Positions 7,001-14,152 of a stretch of DNA of 14,265 nt are shown here, piece by piece (position 1 is the first letter of the stretch; each line of letters starts with the position of its first letter). The position numbers were made by a program, and so were the translations under genes. Under the pieces are notes generated by a model. The model was not told the DNA's origin and did not search any database. It saw nothing but the letters and a program-made list of their open reading frames with translations. The DNA comes from Gammaproteobacteria bacterium (GTDB lineage Bacteria; Pseudomonadota; Gammaproteobacteria; Acidiferrobacterales; SZUA-150), in assembly GCA_029880755.1 (NCBI GenBank), contig JAOUNW010000047.1, positions 1 to 14,265 on the forward strand, written 5' to 3'.

Positions 7001-7115
7001 TACAACCTCCAGAGATTGCTGAGCAGGCCAGGGCTCAAAGTGTTAGCTAATTATTAGTATTGTTAGTCAGTGTTGATAGCACCCCGATCCCTTATCGTTG
7101 TTCTTGGTTGGGATT
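7001..7115 (-). promoter_or_regulatory. Conserved leader of lipoprotein B: ribosome site, hairpin and inverted repeat
   Basis: On the minus strand: arms AATCCC and GGGATC (7110-7115 and 7086-7091) with an 18-base spacer, the same spacing as before lipoprotein A; a hairpin TGAGC/GCTCA (7033-7037 and 7020-7024, eight-base loop); then GGAGGT (7005-7010) four bases before ATG 7000. Loop and spacer bases differ from copy A while the arms are mostly kept, which hints at selection on structure. No confident promoter hexamers were found. Confidence 0.45.
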
Positions 7116-7219
7116 GGATAGAATCATAATGACTGATACCGGTTACCGGGTCAATGAAATAACCTGAATGGCCAGACAGAAAGACCGGGTTAGGCGCCGG
7201 TATTGCCTGCTCCTCACCC

Positions 7220-7288
7220 GGCGCAATAGGAAAGCCATTGCGCCCTACGCAAAAAAAGTGGGGCGGATTAAGCGTGAGCGAATCCGCC
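7220..7288. repeat. REP-like double palindrome; second hairpin is a likely terminator for the methyltransferase
   Basis: Two adjacent palindromes: GGCGCAAT (7220-7227) with ATTGCGCC (7237-7244), and GGCGGATT (7262-7269) with AATCCGCC (7281-7288). On the minus strand the second hairpin is followed by CCCCACTTTTTTT, the look of a Rho-independent terminator placed about 30 bases after the methyltransferase stop. Related palindromes occur at 8588-8612 and 9912-10000, so this is a dispersed element that may have been adopted as a terminator. Confidence 0.65.
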
Positions 7289-7319
7289 GTATGTGAAGTG
7301 TTCCAACTTAGGTGTATGT

Positions 7320-8144
7320 TTATGAACCCGGTTTTACCGCAACAGTCTCAATCAGACTCACCCGTTCTTCTTCAAGATTGCGGTGCAGGTTGTAGGCCTT
7401 GGTGCGAATGTCGTTGCCCACCAGCAAATGCACACCCAGTTCCGGCAGATCGGGCTCACCTTCGGGTTCGGTCACACCAGCAAAGGCCTTGCGTGCAAGT
7501 TCGGTTTTGTCATTCCACGCGCTGATTTCAAATCCGGCGTCTGTGATGACTTGGCGGAAGGGTTCCGGTGGAATCAGAAAACTCATGGAATGGTCCTGCG
7601 CCCAGGGCACCGGCACATAGATCGGTGTGTTTTTGTTACCGCAAACTTCATATAAAACGGCGCGCCCGCCGGGCTTGAGCACGCGGCACACTTCTTTGAG
7701 CCAGGTCAGTTTGTCTTCAACGTTCATATTCATTTGAATTGACCAGGCGCCGTCAAAGGTGTTGTCTGCAAATGGCAGCTCCAGGGCGCTGGCTGCCTGG
7801 AACGACACGCGATCCTGCATATTGAGCAATTGGGTTAATCGCTCTGCAACATCAATGTATTCGTCGCTTAAATCAATGCCGGTGGTGCGGCAACCGGTGT
7901 CATGGGTTAAACGACGCGTGGAGCCGCCGATGCCACAACCCACATCCAGGATGTGCATGTCCGGCGTAAAACCGGAAAGTTTTATGAGCTCTTTGGTGGC
8001 GGTATCGCCGCGGATATGAAATTCATCCACCGGCTGCAGATCGTCTATTGTCACCTTGGCCAAATCCAGGCCAAGTTCGTTCAGGCCATCAATGATTCGG
8101 TTATACAAATCATTGGGCGAGTAATAACTGTGTATGTGCTTCAT
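7320..8144 (-). CDS. SAM-dependent methyltransferase (class I, sarcosine/dimethylglycine or phosphoethanolamine N-methyltransferase-like)
   Basis: 274 residues. A helical N-terminus (LYNRIIDGLNELGLDL, then DEFHIRGDTATKEL) precedes a Rossmann SAM-binding fold: motif I ILDVGCGIGGSTRRL (about 65-79), the acidic strand end GIDLS (89-93), the FDGAWSI segment (about 130-136) and LKPGG (156-160). The N-terminal region with the HxxG-x-x-A/T-T element recalls small-molecule N-methyltransferases of the sarcosine/dimethylglycine and phosphoethanolamine type; the true acceptor is unknown. It is cytoplasmic, with no signal peptide. No strong ribosome site precedes ATG 8144, and the DUF1272 gene ends 31 bases upstream, so coupled transcription is likely. 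A 58-codon fragment of a sister gene remains at 4607-4783, showing that this gene was duplicated together with the downstream phospholipase-like lipoprotein. Confidence 0.8.
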   Translation of the reverse strand: MKHIHSYYSPNDLYNRIIDGLNELGLDLAKVTIDDLQPVDEFHIRGDTATKELIKLSGFTPDMHILDVGCGIGGSTRRLTHDTGCRTTGIDLSDEYIDVAERLTQLLNMQDRVSFQAASALELPFADNTFDGAWSIQMNMNVEDKLTWLKEVCRVLKPGGRAVLYEVCGNKNTPIYVPVPWAQDHSMSFLIPPEPFRQVITDAGFEISAWNDKTELARKAFAGVTEPEGEPDLPELGVHLLVGNDIRTKAYNLHRNLEEERVSLIETVAVKPGS

Positions 8145-8175
8145 TTTGTTAACTGGTGTAGCGAGGCGAGCCAGT

Positions 8176-8442
8176 TTACCCGTTTATCGATGTCGTAACA
8201 GCGTGCCCGCAGCCTTCCGGCTTAAAGACGCGTTCCGTCGATGCCGGGTGCCTGGCCAGGCTGGCGGCGGGACGTCGCGGCCGCGCAACCAGTTCGCCAC
8301 TGCAATTGGGGCACTTGCCGTTAAGGCGCGTGTCGGCGCAAGTGGCGCAAAAGGTACATTCGAAGGAGCAGATTCTGGCCTCCGCAGATTCCGGCGGGAG
8401 ATCCTTGTTACAGCATTCGCAATTGGGTCTTAGAGCAAGCAT
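8176..8442 (-). CDS. DUF1272 domain protein (Cys-rich, zinc-ribbon-like)
   Basis: 88 residues from ATG 8442, with AAGGA about eight bases upstream. The first 50 residues, beginning MLALRPNCECCNKDLPP and continuing through ARICSFECTFCATCAD and CPNCSGEL, are typical of DUF1272: paired cysteines (CxxC at 8-11, 30-33 region and 44-47 region) that probably bind zinc. The C-terminal 38 residues are a poorly conserved basic tail. Its biochemical role is unknown. It lies 31 bases upstream of the methyltransferase on the same strand. Confidence 0.85.
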   Translation of the reverse strand: MLALRPNCECCNKDLPPESAEARICSFECTFCATCADTRLNGKCPNCSGELVARPRRPAASLARHPASTERVFKPEGCGHAVTTSING

Positions 8443-8587
8443 TGAATATTCCTTCTTTGGGTTAACGACGCCTGGACTGGAAGCGCAAAATCATGCGGGA
8501 AAGACCGGCGGAGATCAAGCGGAGGTCGGTGGACTGCAGACTTATTCACTGGATGCCGGGCAACACCCTGCGGACGGCGAAACAAGC

Positions 8588-8612
8588 GGCGCAATAATAA
8601 TTCCATTGCGCC
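8588..8612. repeat. REP-like palindrome, second copy
   Basis: GGCGCAAT (8588-8595) and ATTGCGCC (8605-8612) flank a nine-base AT-rich loop, followed by CTAC exactly as in the element at 7220-7248. It sits in the 260-base gap (8443-8702) between the DUF4144-like gene and the DUF1272 gene; nothing else was recognised there. Confidence 0.6.
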
Positions 8613-8702
8613 CTACTGTTCTTTTCTGGTGGCGCCCAGCCATACGGTATTGTCTTTTTGGCATGAATAAAATAACTGGTTATGCGGCAGCCTTGCGGAT
8701 TT

Positions 8703-9041
8703 CTAGCTTGTTTCGGTAATGGCCCGAAGCATCTCCAGTGCGTCTTTAATCGTTGGGGCATAGAGCTTGGCCACACAACAGGCGCCGGTTTGGGCGGTAT
8801 GGGCTTTAACCAATCCGAGCACCTGTTCCAGGCTCATGGTATCACCCTTCGGTTCCGGCTCGATAAAGCCGTCTTTTTTCTTCGTTAAACCGAAGACATG
8901 GCCGTCGGCATCAATCAGACAATCCGATTCCTCATAGCTCGCCGCATGCAAGTCGGCATCACTTTGCCATTGCACTTGATCGTGAACATAGGTGAGTTCC
9001 ACATCATCAGTATGATGAATGACTGCGGGCCAATGGATCAT
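8703..9041 (-). CDS. DUF4144-like small protein
   Basis: 112 residues. It starts MIHWPAVIHHTDDVELTYV and has an acidic middle (DADLHAASYEESDCLIDADG), then a C-terminal helical part containing LEQVLGLVKAHTAQTGACC. The MIxWPA start, the CLIDADGHVF strand and the length recall the DUF4144 family of marine gammaproteobacteria; this assignment is from memory. No signal or membrane segment is seen, so it is likely cytoplasmic. It begins 22 bases after the Tim44-domain gene on the same strand and may be co-transcribed with it. The ribosome site is weak. Confidence 0.6.
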   Translation of the reverse strand: MIHWPAVIHHTDDVELTYVHDQVQWQSDADLHAASYEESDCLIDADGHVFGLTKKKDGFIEPEPKGDTMSLEQVLGLVKAHTAQTGACCVAKLYAPTIKDALEMLRAITETS

Positions 9042-9063
9042 GTGTTATACCAAGATCACTTGG

Positions 9064-9801
9064 TCAGGCTTTTAATTCGCTGATAACAGTGCTTTCAATT
9101 TCCGGCAACTCTTTGACCAATTTGGCATAGGCCAGGGACATGCTGTCTTCTTCGATGTCGGAGACTTTCCAGACGCCGTTTTCCAGGGTAAAGCTCCAGA
9201 TGGTTTCCACTTCCTTGTAGCGTTTGCTACCTTCCACCACTTTGCCGCTTTCCCGGTGTTGCAGGTAGTCCTGCATGTTGGCTTCCATGGAAATCACAAT
9301 CATGGAATCTTCGTGCTCCCCACCCTGATTGCGGTGCACAAACAACAGAGGTTTGATGTGGGTAATCTTCTTCACCTTACAGATATTCACCAAGCCTTCT
9401 TTTTTCCAGCGGTCGAGATGGGCCAGTTGCTGGTTTTGCCAATACCAGTCCGTCATCCATTGCGAGACACCGGATAGATCTTCTTTGTCCCAGCCGGAGT
9501 GGACGCGGTAGAAACAATCCTTGGCCCGTTCCTGGATCTTGAGCCAATCGAAAACAGAACTGTAACCTGCCATAAAGCGCAGGTCTTTACGTGCCCGGCG
9601 CTCGGAAAGTTTTTCCCGGATCATGACATACGTAATCAGCGGCAGGAAAATGATGGTCAAGATACCTAGCGCCACCCGCCCCCAAAAGGTTTCAAACGTG
9701 GCCCGGGCGATCTTGCCGCCGGGCCCGGCCAGCGCCGGCTCCATCACAAACAACAACACCAGGGACACTAAACACAATGCGACTATCATTTCTCTTTTCA
9801 T
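9064..9801 (-). CDS. Tim44-domain membrane-anchored protein
   Basis: 245 residues from ATG 9801, with GAGGTG five bases upstream. An N-terminal signal-like segment (about 5-26, ending ALA) is followed by a second hydrophobic stretch (about 44-62, LGILTIIFLPLITYVMI) and a basic arginine-rich turn. The rest (about 80-245) looks like a Tim44-like/NTF2-type domain: helices with FDWLKIQERAKDCFYRVHSGW, then strands ending ETIWSFTLENGVWKVSDIEED. Bacterial proteins of this type are membrane-anchored and of unclear role. The GVWKVSDI strand near the end is a good family marker. Confidence 0.75.
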   Translation of the reverse strand: MKREMIVALCLVSLVLLFVMEPALAGPGGKIARATFETFWGRVALGILTIIFLPLITYVMIREKLSERRARKDLRFMAGYSSVFDWLKIQERAKDCFYRVHSGWDKEDLSGVSQWMTDWYWQNQQLAHLDRWKKEGLVNICKVKKITHIKPLLFVHRNQGGEHEDSMIVISMEANMQDYLQHRESGKVVEGSKRYKEVETIWSFTLENGVWKVSDIEEDSMSLAYAKLVKELPEIESTVISELKA

Positions 9802-9911
9802 GTTTCACCTCGTATTGGGGCCGGCGGCGATAGGCGGGCACACATCAAATAAATATAGCACATGCTGCTGGTGCTACCGGTGCTGACAGACGAAATATTG
9901 AATAATTACAG

Positions 9912-10000
9912 GGCGTTACGATCATCCAACGCCATAGGAAAGCCATCGCACCCCACCCGACAATAATAGCCGGGACGGATTAAACGTAAGCGAATTCGGC
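9912..10000. repeat. REP-like element, third and degraded copy
   Basis: GGCGTT (9912-9917) with AACGCC (9928-9933) form a hairpin. The run ATAGGAAAGCCATCGCACCCCAC matches ATAGGAAAGCCATTGCGCCCTAC of the element at 7220-7288, and GGACGGATTAAACGTAAGCG (from 9973) matches GGGCGGATTAAGCGTGAGCG there. It fills most of the 295-base gap between the Tim44 and CxxCH genes (9802-10096), where nothing else was seen. Confidence 0.6.
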
Positions 10001-10096
10001 GAATATTGCAGCGGGAAGGAACCAGGGACTGATCACAGTTTTTGCCAATATAAAGAAAAAAGAAATTTGTATCGGCCCCATTTTTTCTAAGGCGGC

Positions 10097-10501
10097 TTAT
10101 TTTTTGTCCAGCCACGAACTCGTTACATGACAGGTATCGCAGGGTTCAGTCGTTGGCATATGTCCGGCGTTTTTACCTCTCGCAATGGTTCCATCGTGAC
10201 AATTCTCACAGCTATCAGTCGTATTATCGTGGCTGAAGGGCAATATGGTTGGCTTCCAGACATCCATGGTGTGACATGCCTAACACAACTCGCTGGTTAC
10301 CGGGTGGGTTGGGGATTTATAAGTACGGGGGCTCACACCATCATGACAACTGGAAGAGGCGCATGCCAAACCCGCTGCGGTGCTGTGATCAATTGGGTCT
10401 ATTGGTTCCGGGTCACCACCGTTGCTGCTCTCCTCGCCACAGGCGGTTAGAAGCCCAAGCAAAATGAGCATCCCCAGTTTTTTGAGTATTGTTTTGTCCA
10501 T
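10097..10501 (-). pseudogene. Small multi-CxxCH (cytochrome c-like) lipoprotein interrupted by an amber codon
   Basis: The reading frame runs from ATG 10501 (GGGGCGG just upstream) to TAA at 10097, with a single TAG at 10280-10282. The N-terminus is a lipoprotein signal, KKLGMLILLGLLTAC, with the lipobox Cys near residue 21 and an acidic/proline linker. Heme-type motifs follow: CASSSCH, then C-stop-A-C-H, CENCH and CDTCH, with the spaced HMPTT and W residues typical of small multiheme CxxCH proteins. The stop sits inside the second motif, where CAG (Gln) by one transition would restore CQACH. Without readthrough the product ends after about 73 residues and keeps only one motif. It is either a recent nonsense mutation, a sequence error or readthrough. 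The intact protein would be an envelope electron-transfer lipoprotein. Confidence 0.7.
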
Positions 10502-10730
10502 ACCGCCCCACCAATATCGGCCCCGAGAAACATACTGGCCTTGTCCGTCTTCCCGTGTCTTGTTTTGATGGAAGGAGTACGTGCCTTCCCGGCAACACTT
10601 GAGAGACGGAATCATGAGGGAAAAAGGAGGCAGTATCAAGTAAACAATGCACAGTATATAAGGAAATGCTTCATTAGAAAGCACTCACCTCGGTCCTTCT
10701 GCATTAAGATATTTTAATAACAAAGAGATT

Positions 10731-11093
10731 TTACTCTCTACGATCTATGCGGTGGCTTTCTTCCTGCCACGGCCATCGCCCCTCCGCTTCCAGATGAAGC
10801 ATGACACTGAGAAATGAGCGAATCACAATTATCAGCGTCAGGATGGCAATGTTCTCTAACGTATCCGCCACAATAACGGTCCGTATGATATCGCCGGCAA
10901 TAAGAAACTCCAGACCCAGAATAATTGATCTCCCCAGTTGCTGCCGATAGATTTGGTAGGCGACGCCTTCCGGTGAATGCCGATAAGTACGAATAAAAAT
11001 AACGGAAAAAATACCCATTCCCAAGACAATTACCAGTACACCCACGGCCTCAATAGCATAACCAGCGAAAGAAATAATTTCGGTAAATTTCAT
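10731..11093 (-). CDS. DUF1622 family inner-membrane protein
   Basis: 120 residues with three hydrophobic segments: about 5-35 (ISFAGYAIEAVGVLVIVLG and on), about 53-75 (LGRSIILGLEFLIAGDIIRTV) and about 80-100 (LENIAILTLIIVIRSFLSVM). The middle motif LGRSIxLGLEFLIAxDIIRT and the ending LEAEGRWPW are typical of DUF1622. Function is unknown. No partner is obvious: 229 bases with nothing recognised separate it from the CxxCH gene downstream, and 195 bases from the exporter gene upstream. Confidence 0.85.
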   Translation of the reverse strand: MKFTEIISFAGYAIEAVGVLVIVLGMGIFSVIFIRTYRHSPEGVAYQIYRQQLGRSIILGLEFLIAGDIIRTVIVADTLENIAILTLIIVIRSFLSVMLHLEAEGRWPWQEESHRIDRRE

Positions 11094-11242
11094 GGTTACG
11101 TTTCCCTAAGTAGCGGTAATCGGAAACCCGATACGGCGTTTTGAACAGGAAAAAAGTAGCACGAAGACCCGGTAAAAACCTTAATCTGGCGCAATAATCG
11201 ATGGCAATAGTTTAGAATAGAGCAACTGGTTTCACTAGAAAC

Positions 11243-11257
11243 ACCGGCCGAACCGGT
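11243..11257 (-). terminator. Possible weak terminator hairpin after the exporter gene
   Basis: ACCGG and CCGGT form a five-base stem around a TTCGG loop on the minus strand, about 32 bases past the exporter stop. Only a short T-poor run follows, so termination is uncertain. Confidence 0.3.
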
Positions 11258-11288
11258 AGCGTATGCGACGCGAAGAATTACTAAGGCG

Positions 11289-12182
11289 TTAGCCCTTATT
11301 ACCTGCTTTTATTTGAACAAAATAATAGCGTCCCAATATCACCAGGGATATCCCCCCGAGTATCATTGCCCCCGAAAGGGCAAGCCGAGGCGTAATTACC
11401 TCGGAGACAAAGACGACTCCTCCCAATGCGGCAATCACTGGAACAGACAATTGCACGACCGTCGCTTGCGTTGCGGTCAACCCGGCGAGCGCGGCATACC
11501 AGATGGTGTAACCAATGCCTGAGGCGATGGCGCCTGATAATACAGCGAGCAATATGCCTTCGACTGAATAGTGCGCGTGTCCCAGAGTAATCACAGCTAC
11601 GATCATTACCAGGGGTACGGTGCGCAGGAAATTAAAGGTGGTATCCATTAGCGGTGCATTTGAGGTTCGGCCTTTCAGGGTGTAAATACCCCAAGCGATA
11701 CCGGCTGTGGTCATAAGCACAAAACCGGTAAGCGGCGGCGTGGAAACACCGGGCAACACCAGGTAAACAAACCCGGAAAAGGCAATGGCTATGCCCAACC
11801 ATTCCGTCAGGTGCAATCGATTTCCCGATATCACCGAGAGCAATATCATTGTGATCTGAACGGAACCAAACAGAATCAACGCACCGGTACCTGTATCAAG
11901 CGTTATGTAAGCATAGGAGAAGGCAATGGCGTAAAGAAACAACATAAAACCCGCTGACCAACTGCCCCTGGCAGTCATGCCCTTTTTATTGCTTTTGCTC
12001 TTTACTATAACCAGAAGAACAAGGGCGCCTGACAATAACCGTATAACGGTAAAACTTGAGGCATCAATGGTTTTGTCTCCCAATGCCAATCGGCACAACA
12101 CTGAGTTCGCGGCAAAGGCAACCAGCGCCAGAACAGTCAATATCAGGGTTTTTACAACATAATGACTGGATCGGTTGATCAA
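11289..12182 (-). CDS. EamA/DMT-family transporter
   Basis: 297 residues with about ten hydrophobic helices in two homologous halves, as in drug/metabolite exporters. The first half has FAANSVLCRLAL near the start and a GTGALILFGSVQITMILL segment. The second half ends GLTATQATVVQLSVPVIAAL then GGVVFVSEVITPRLALSGA, the usual EamA signature. It is an inner-membrane exporter whose substrate cannot be told from sequence. Its ATG overlaps the stop of the MaoC gene by 4 bp, so it is translated in coupling with that gene. Confidence 0.9.
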   Translation of the reverse strand: MINRSSHYVVKTLILTVLALVAFAANSVLCRLALGDKTIDASSFTVIRLLSGALVLLVIVKSKSNKKGMTARGSWSAGFMLFLYAIAFSYAYITLDTGTGALILFGSVQITMILLSVISGNRLHLTEWLGIAIAFSGFVYLVLPGVSTPPLTGFVLMTTAGIAWGIYTLKGRTSNAPLMDTTFNFLRTVPLVMIVAVITLGHAHYSVEGILLAVLSGAIASGIGYTIWYAALAGLTATQATVVQLSVPVIAALGGVVFVSEVITPRLALSGAMILGGISLVILGRYYFVQIKAGNKG

Positions 12183-12628
12183 GTAATCTGCTGACCTTTA
12201 ATGGGCATTGTGTAACAAACCGCGTTTCCATCCAGGACAAGCGTTCCATCCAAAAGAAAGACTCGCGATTCCAGCTCCGTAATAGGTTTGTCTTCTCTCA
12301 CCTTGACGACCTTAACTTCGCCGGTAATGGTGTCGCCCGGTTTAACAGGGGCCTTAAAACTCCAGCTTGTCTTCAAAAAAACCGTGCCCGGCCCGGGAAG
12401 ATCCTCTGCAACAACGGCGTTCAGGATTGCGCTGGTGACACCCCCCTGCACGACAATACCGCCAAACCGCGTAGCCTTAGCAATGTTCTCATCATAGTGT
12501 AATGGGTTACGGTCACCGCTGATCTCGGTGAATAACTCGATATCGCGGGCAGTCACCACCCGCGAACGTCGGGCAATTTGTCCGACCTCAGGAATACCGT
12601 TCGGCCATACTTCGCTGCCTACCTTCAT
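12179..12628 (-). CDS. MaoC-type (R)-specific enoyl-CoA hydratase-like protein
   Basis: 149 residues from ATG 12628, with GGAG five bases upstream. A single hot-dog fold carries the hydratase-2 motif FTEISGDRNPLHYDENIAKA, with Asp39 and His44 as the expected catalytic pair, followed by FGGIVVQGGV and the FKAPVKPGDTITGEV strand pair. Such proteins hydrate trans-2-enoyl-CoA or related thioesters in the cytoplasm. It sits between a GNAT acetyltransferase (17 bases upstream) and the exporter (4-bp overlap), pointing to one operon, though the common pathway is not evident. Confidence 0.85.
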   Translation of the reverse strand: MKVGSEVWPNGIPEVGQIARRSRVVTARDIELFTEISGDRNPLHYDENIAKATRFGGIVVQGGVTSAILNAVVAEDLPGPGTVFLKTSWSFKAPVKPGDTITGEVKVVKVREDKPITELESRVFLLDGTLVLDGNAVCYTMPIKGQQIT

Positions 12629-12645
12629 GTCTACTCCATTAGTGG

Positions 12646-13152
12646 CTATACGCTGCTAAATGCAGCATGATATTTAATAACACCTCTTTGATCTTTTAAA
12701 GATCCAGGAACCAACTCCATAACCATAAATACGCCTTCAGGGACTTCGTATTCGGACTTAACCCCGAAACTGGCTGAAGGCAAAAAACCGAACCTTGGGT
12801 AATAACCTGGATGCCCCAGGACCACAACGGCATCGTAACCCAGTGCGCGACAACGGTCCAAGCCGGCTAGAACCAACAGGGAACCAATACCTTTGTTCTG
12901 ATATTCAGTCTGCACCGCCATAGGGGCCAGTCCCATTATCTTTACGTTACTCTTACTACCAATAAGCTCTACTGGAGTAAATAATATGTGTCCAACTATC
13001 TTGTCTTCGGTTTCCGCGACCAATGATACGTAAGTACAACCACACTCTCTTAGCGTATTGACCAGATTCGCCTCGGTCGCGGTTCCAAATACCTGTGAGT
13101 TTAGTTTCCATATTTTCTCTATATCAGAGGCTTTTTCTTCCCGGATATTCAT
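12646..13152 (-). CDS. GNAT-family N-acetyltransferase (YhbS-like)
   Basis: 168 residues from ATG 13152, preferred over ATG 13182 because GGGA lies five to six bases upstream and the domain begins MNIREEKASDIEKIWKLN. The acetyl-CoA-binding motif A reads MAVQTEYQNKGIGSLLV (Q-x-x-G-x-G type), followed by DAVVVLGHPGYYPRFGF, which is characteristic of the COG3153/YhbS group. The acceptor is unknown. It is the first gene of the GNAT-MaoC-exporter cluster. The 148 bases upstream (13153-13300) hold a short palindromic stretch, but no promoter was assigned. Confidence 0.85.
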   Translation of the reverse strand: MNIREEKASDIEKIWKLNSQVFGTATEANLVNTLRECGCTYVSLVAETEDKIVGHILFTPVELIGSKSNVKIMGLAPMAVQTEYQNKGIGSLLVLAGLDRCRALGYDAVVVLGHPGYYPRFGFLPSASFGVKSEYEVPEGVFMVMELVPGSLKDQRGVIKYHAAFSSV

Positions 13153-13300
13153 ATAATTCCCACTGGGTGGCGCTCCCAGCAATCAGACTCCATTGACGAT
13201 ATGAAATCAAGCCCGAAGCGTAAATCCTATGATGTTTTGTTGGTGAAACCTGATTTAGGGTGGACTGACACAAAAAATCCACAGCACAGAGACAGATGAA

Positions 13301-14146
13301 TCAGCTTGGCTTCCACTTGCTCCGGAAGTTTTCCATGGAGTAGATGCGCGCGGCTTGCTGTTGATAGTACTGGACTAACTCGGGTGGTGCGATTTCCGAT
13401 AGGCGGGTCACGGTTTTTTGTACCTGTTCATCCGTCTGATTAATCAGGAACTCCTCGGCGACGTCTTTTTTGTCGGTGATGGCGCCCAGGTCACGCAGCA
13501 CCGCCTTGTCATTGCGGATGGTGATGTTTCCCAAAAAGACCAGGTCGGTGTTAAAGCGTCCACGCGCCCAGATTTTTTCATCAAGCGCCAGGGCTTCGTT
13601 GATCAGGGTCTTGGCTTGCTCGATATCATTCCTTTCAACAAGCGTCTTGATTTCGCTGTCCAAAAAACGGTCATTGCGATACTTGACAACAATGTCCTGT
13701 AGGAGATAAGGGATAGGTACAACCCCCAATAACCGCTTCCAGACCCAGGCCCTATCGAGATAAATAAACGGATCCACCAGGTCTTCCAGCACCACAGTCA
13801 GGCTCAGGCTGTTTAGGGTGCGCCCGAGTTTGGCCTTGGTGAGGACACTGTAGTTACCCCGAACCACTTCCAGAATGACTTTGACGTTTTGTTTAATCGA
13901 GTGCAGAAATACATTCTGGTGTCTGCTAATGAAGCGATCCACAAATTTTAATAGCTTGCTGCCGTCGACCTTCTCCCTCAGCCCCTTGGTAAGACTGGAA
14001 GCGCCCCGCTTGCGCAGCAAATGGATGGCGAAGTCATCGGTGAGATACACCTTTTTTACCTGAATACCACCCATGATAGGACGGCCGATCACCTCGTGCC
14101 TTAGTCGCTCCTTAAGCGCACCTTCGTTTTCAAATCCTATTTTCAT
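13301..14146 (-). CDS. Unrecognised protein with weak kinase-like C-lobe, in a glycosyltransferase neighbourhood
   Basis: 281 residues, no signal peptide, basic overall. I do not recognise the family. The N-terminal 45 residues could be a beta-strand sheet (VKKVYLTDDFAIHLLRK). Around 197-222 the pattern GRFNTDLVFLGNITI...VLRDLGAI loosely recalls the catalytic and metal-binding loops of small kinases (D-x4-N and D-L-G), so a lipopolysaccharide-core or sugar kinase relative is possible. The segment VDPFIYLDRAWVWKRLLGVV suggests membrane association but is too short for a clear helix. It starts six bases after the upstream gene ends, so both belong to one transcript. Confidence 0.6.
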   Translation of the reverse strand: MKIGFENEGALKERLRHEVIGRPIMGGIQVKKVYLTDDFAIHLLRKRGASSLTKGLREKVDGSKLLKFVDRFISRHQNVFLHSIKQNVKVILEVVRGNYSVLTKAKLGRTLNSLSLTVVLEDLVDPFIYLDRAWVWKRLLGVVPIPYLLQDIVVKYRNDRFLDSEIKTLVERNDIEQAKTLINEALALDEKIWARGRFNTDLVFLGNITIRNDKAVLRDLGAITDKKDVAEEFLINQTDEQVQKTVTRLSEIAPPELVQYYQQQAARIYSMENFRSKWKPS

Positions 14147-14152
14147 TGGTTA

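Larger units (their letters stand above)
4952..8144 (-). repeat. Tandem duplication, unit 2 (intact methyltransferase + lipoprotein B)
   Basis: This is the complete copy of the unit whose degenerate sister lies at 2376-4783. Between the methyltransferase stop and the lipoprotein start it carries 319 bases (7001-7319) holding the leader elements and a REP-like double palindrome. The sister has only 170 bases between its fragment and its lipoprotein, so part of the spacer and the methyltransferase tail were deleted there, or the palindrome was inserted here. Confidence 0.7.

Noticed and set aside
7220..7288. Considered whether the paired palindromes could be a CRISPR array or an attachment site.
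   Set aside because: Only one copy of each palindrome is present here, with no regular spacers, no Cas genes and no integrase.
8546..8776. Minus-strand frame of 76 codons overlapping the end of the DUF4144-like gene.
   Set aside because: It runs through a REP-like palindrome and overlaps the better supported gene in another frame.
10127..10450. Plus-strand open frame of 107 codons opposite the CxxCH gene.
   Set aside because: It is the complement of a frame with clear lipobox and CxxCH motifs, and its own translation shows no domain or ribosome site.
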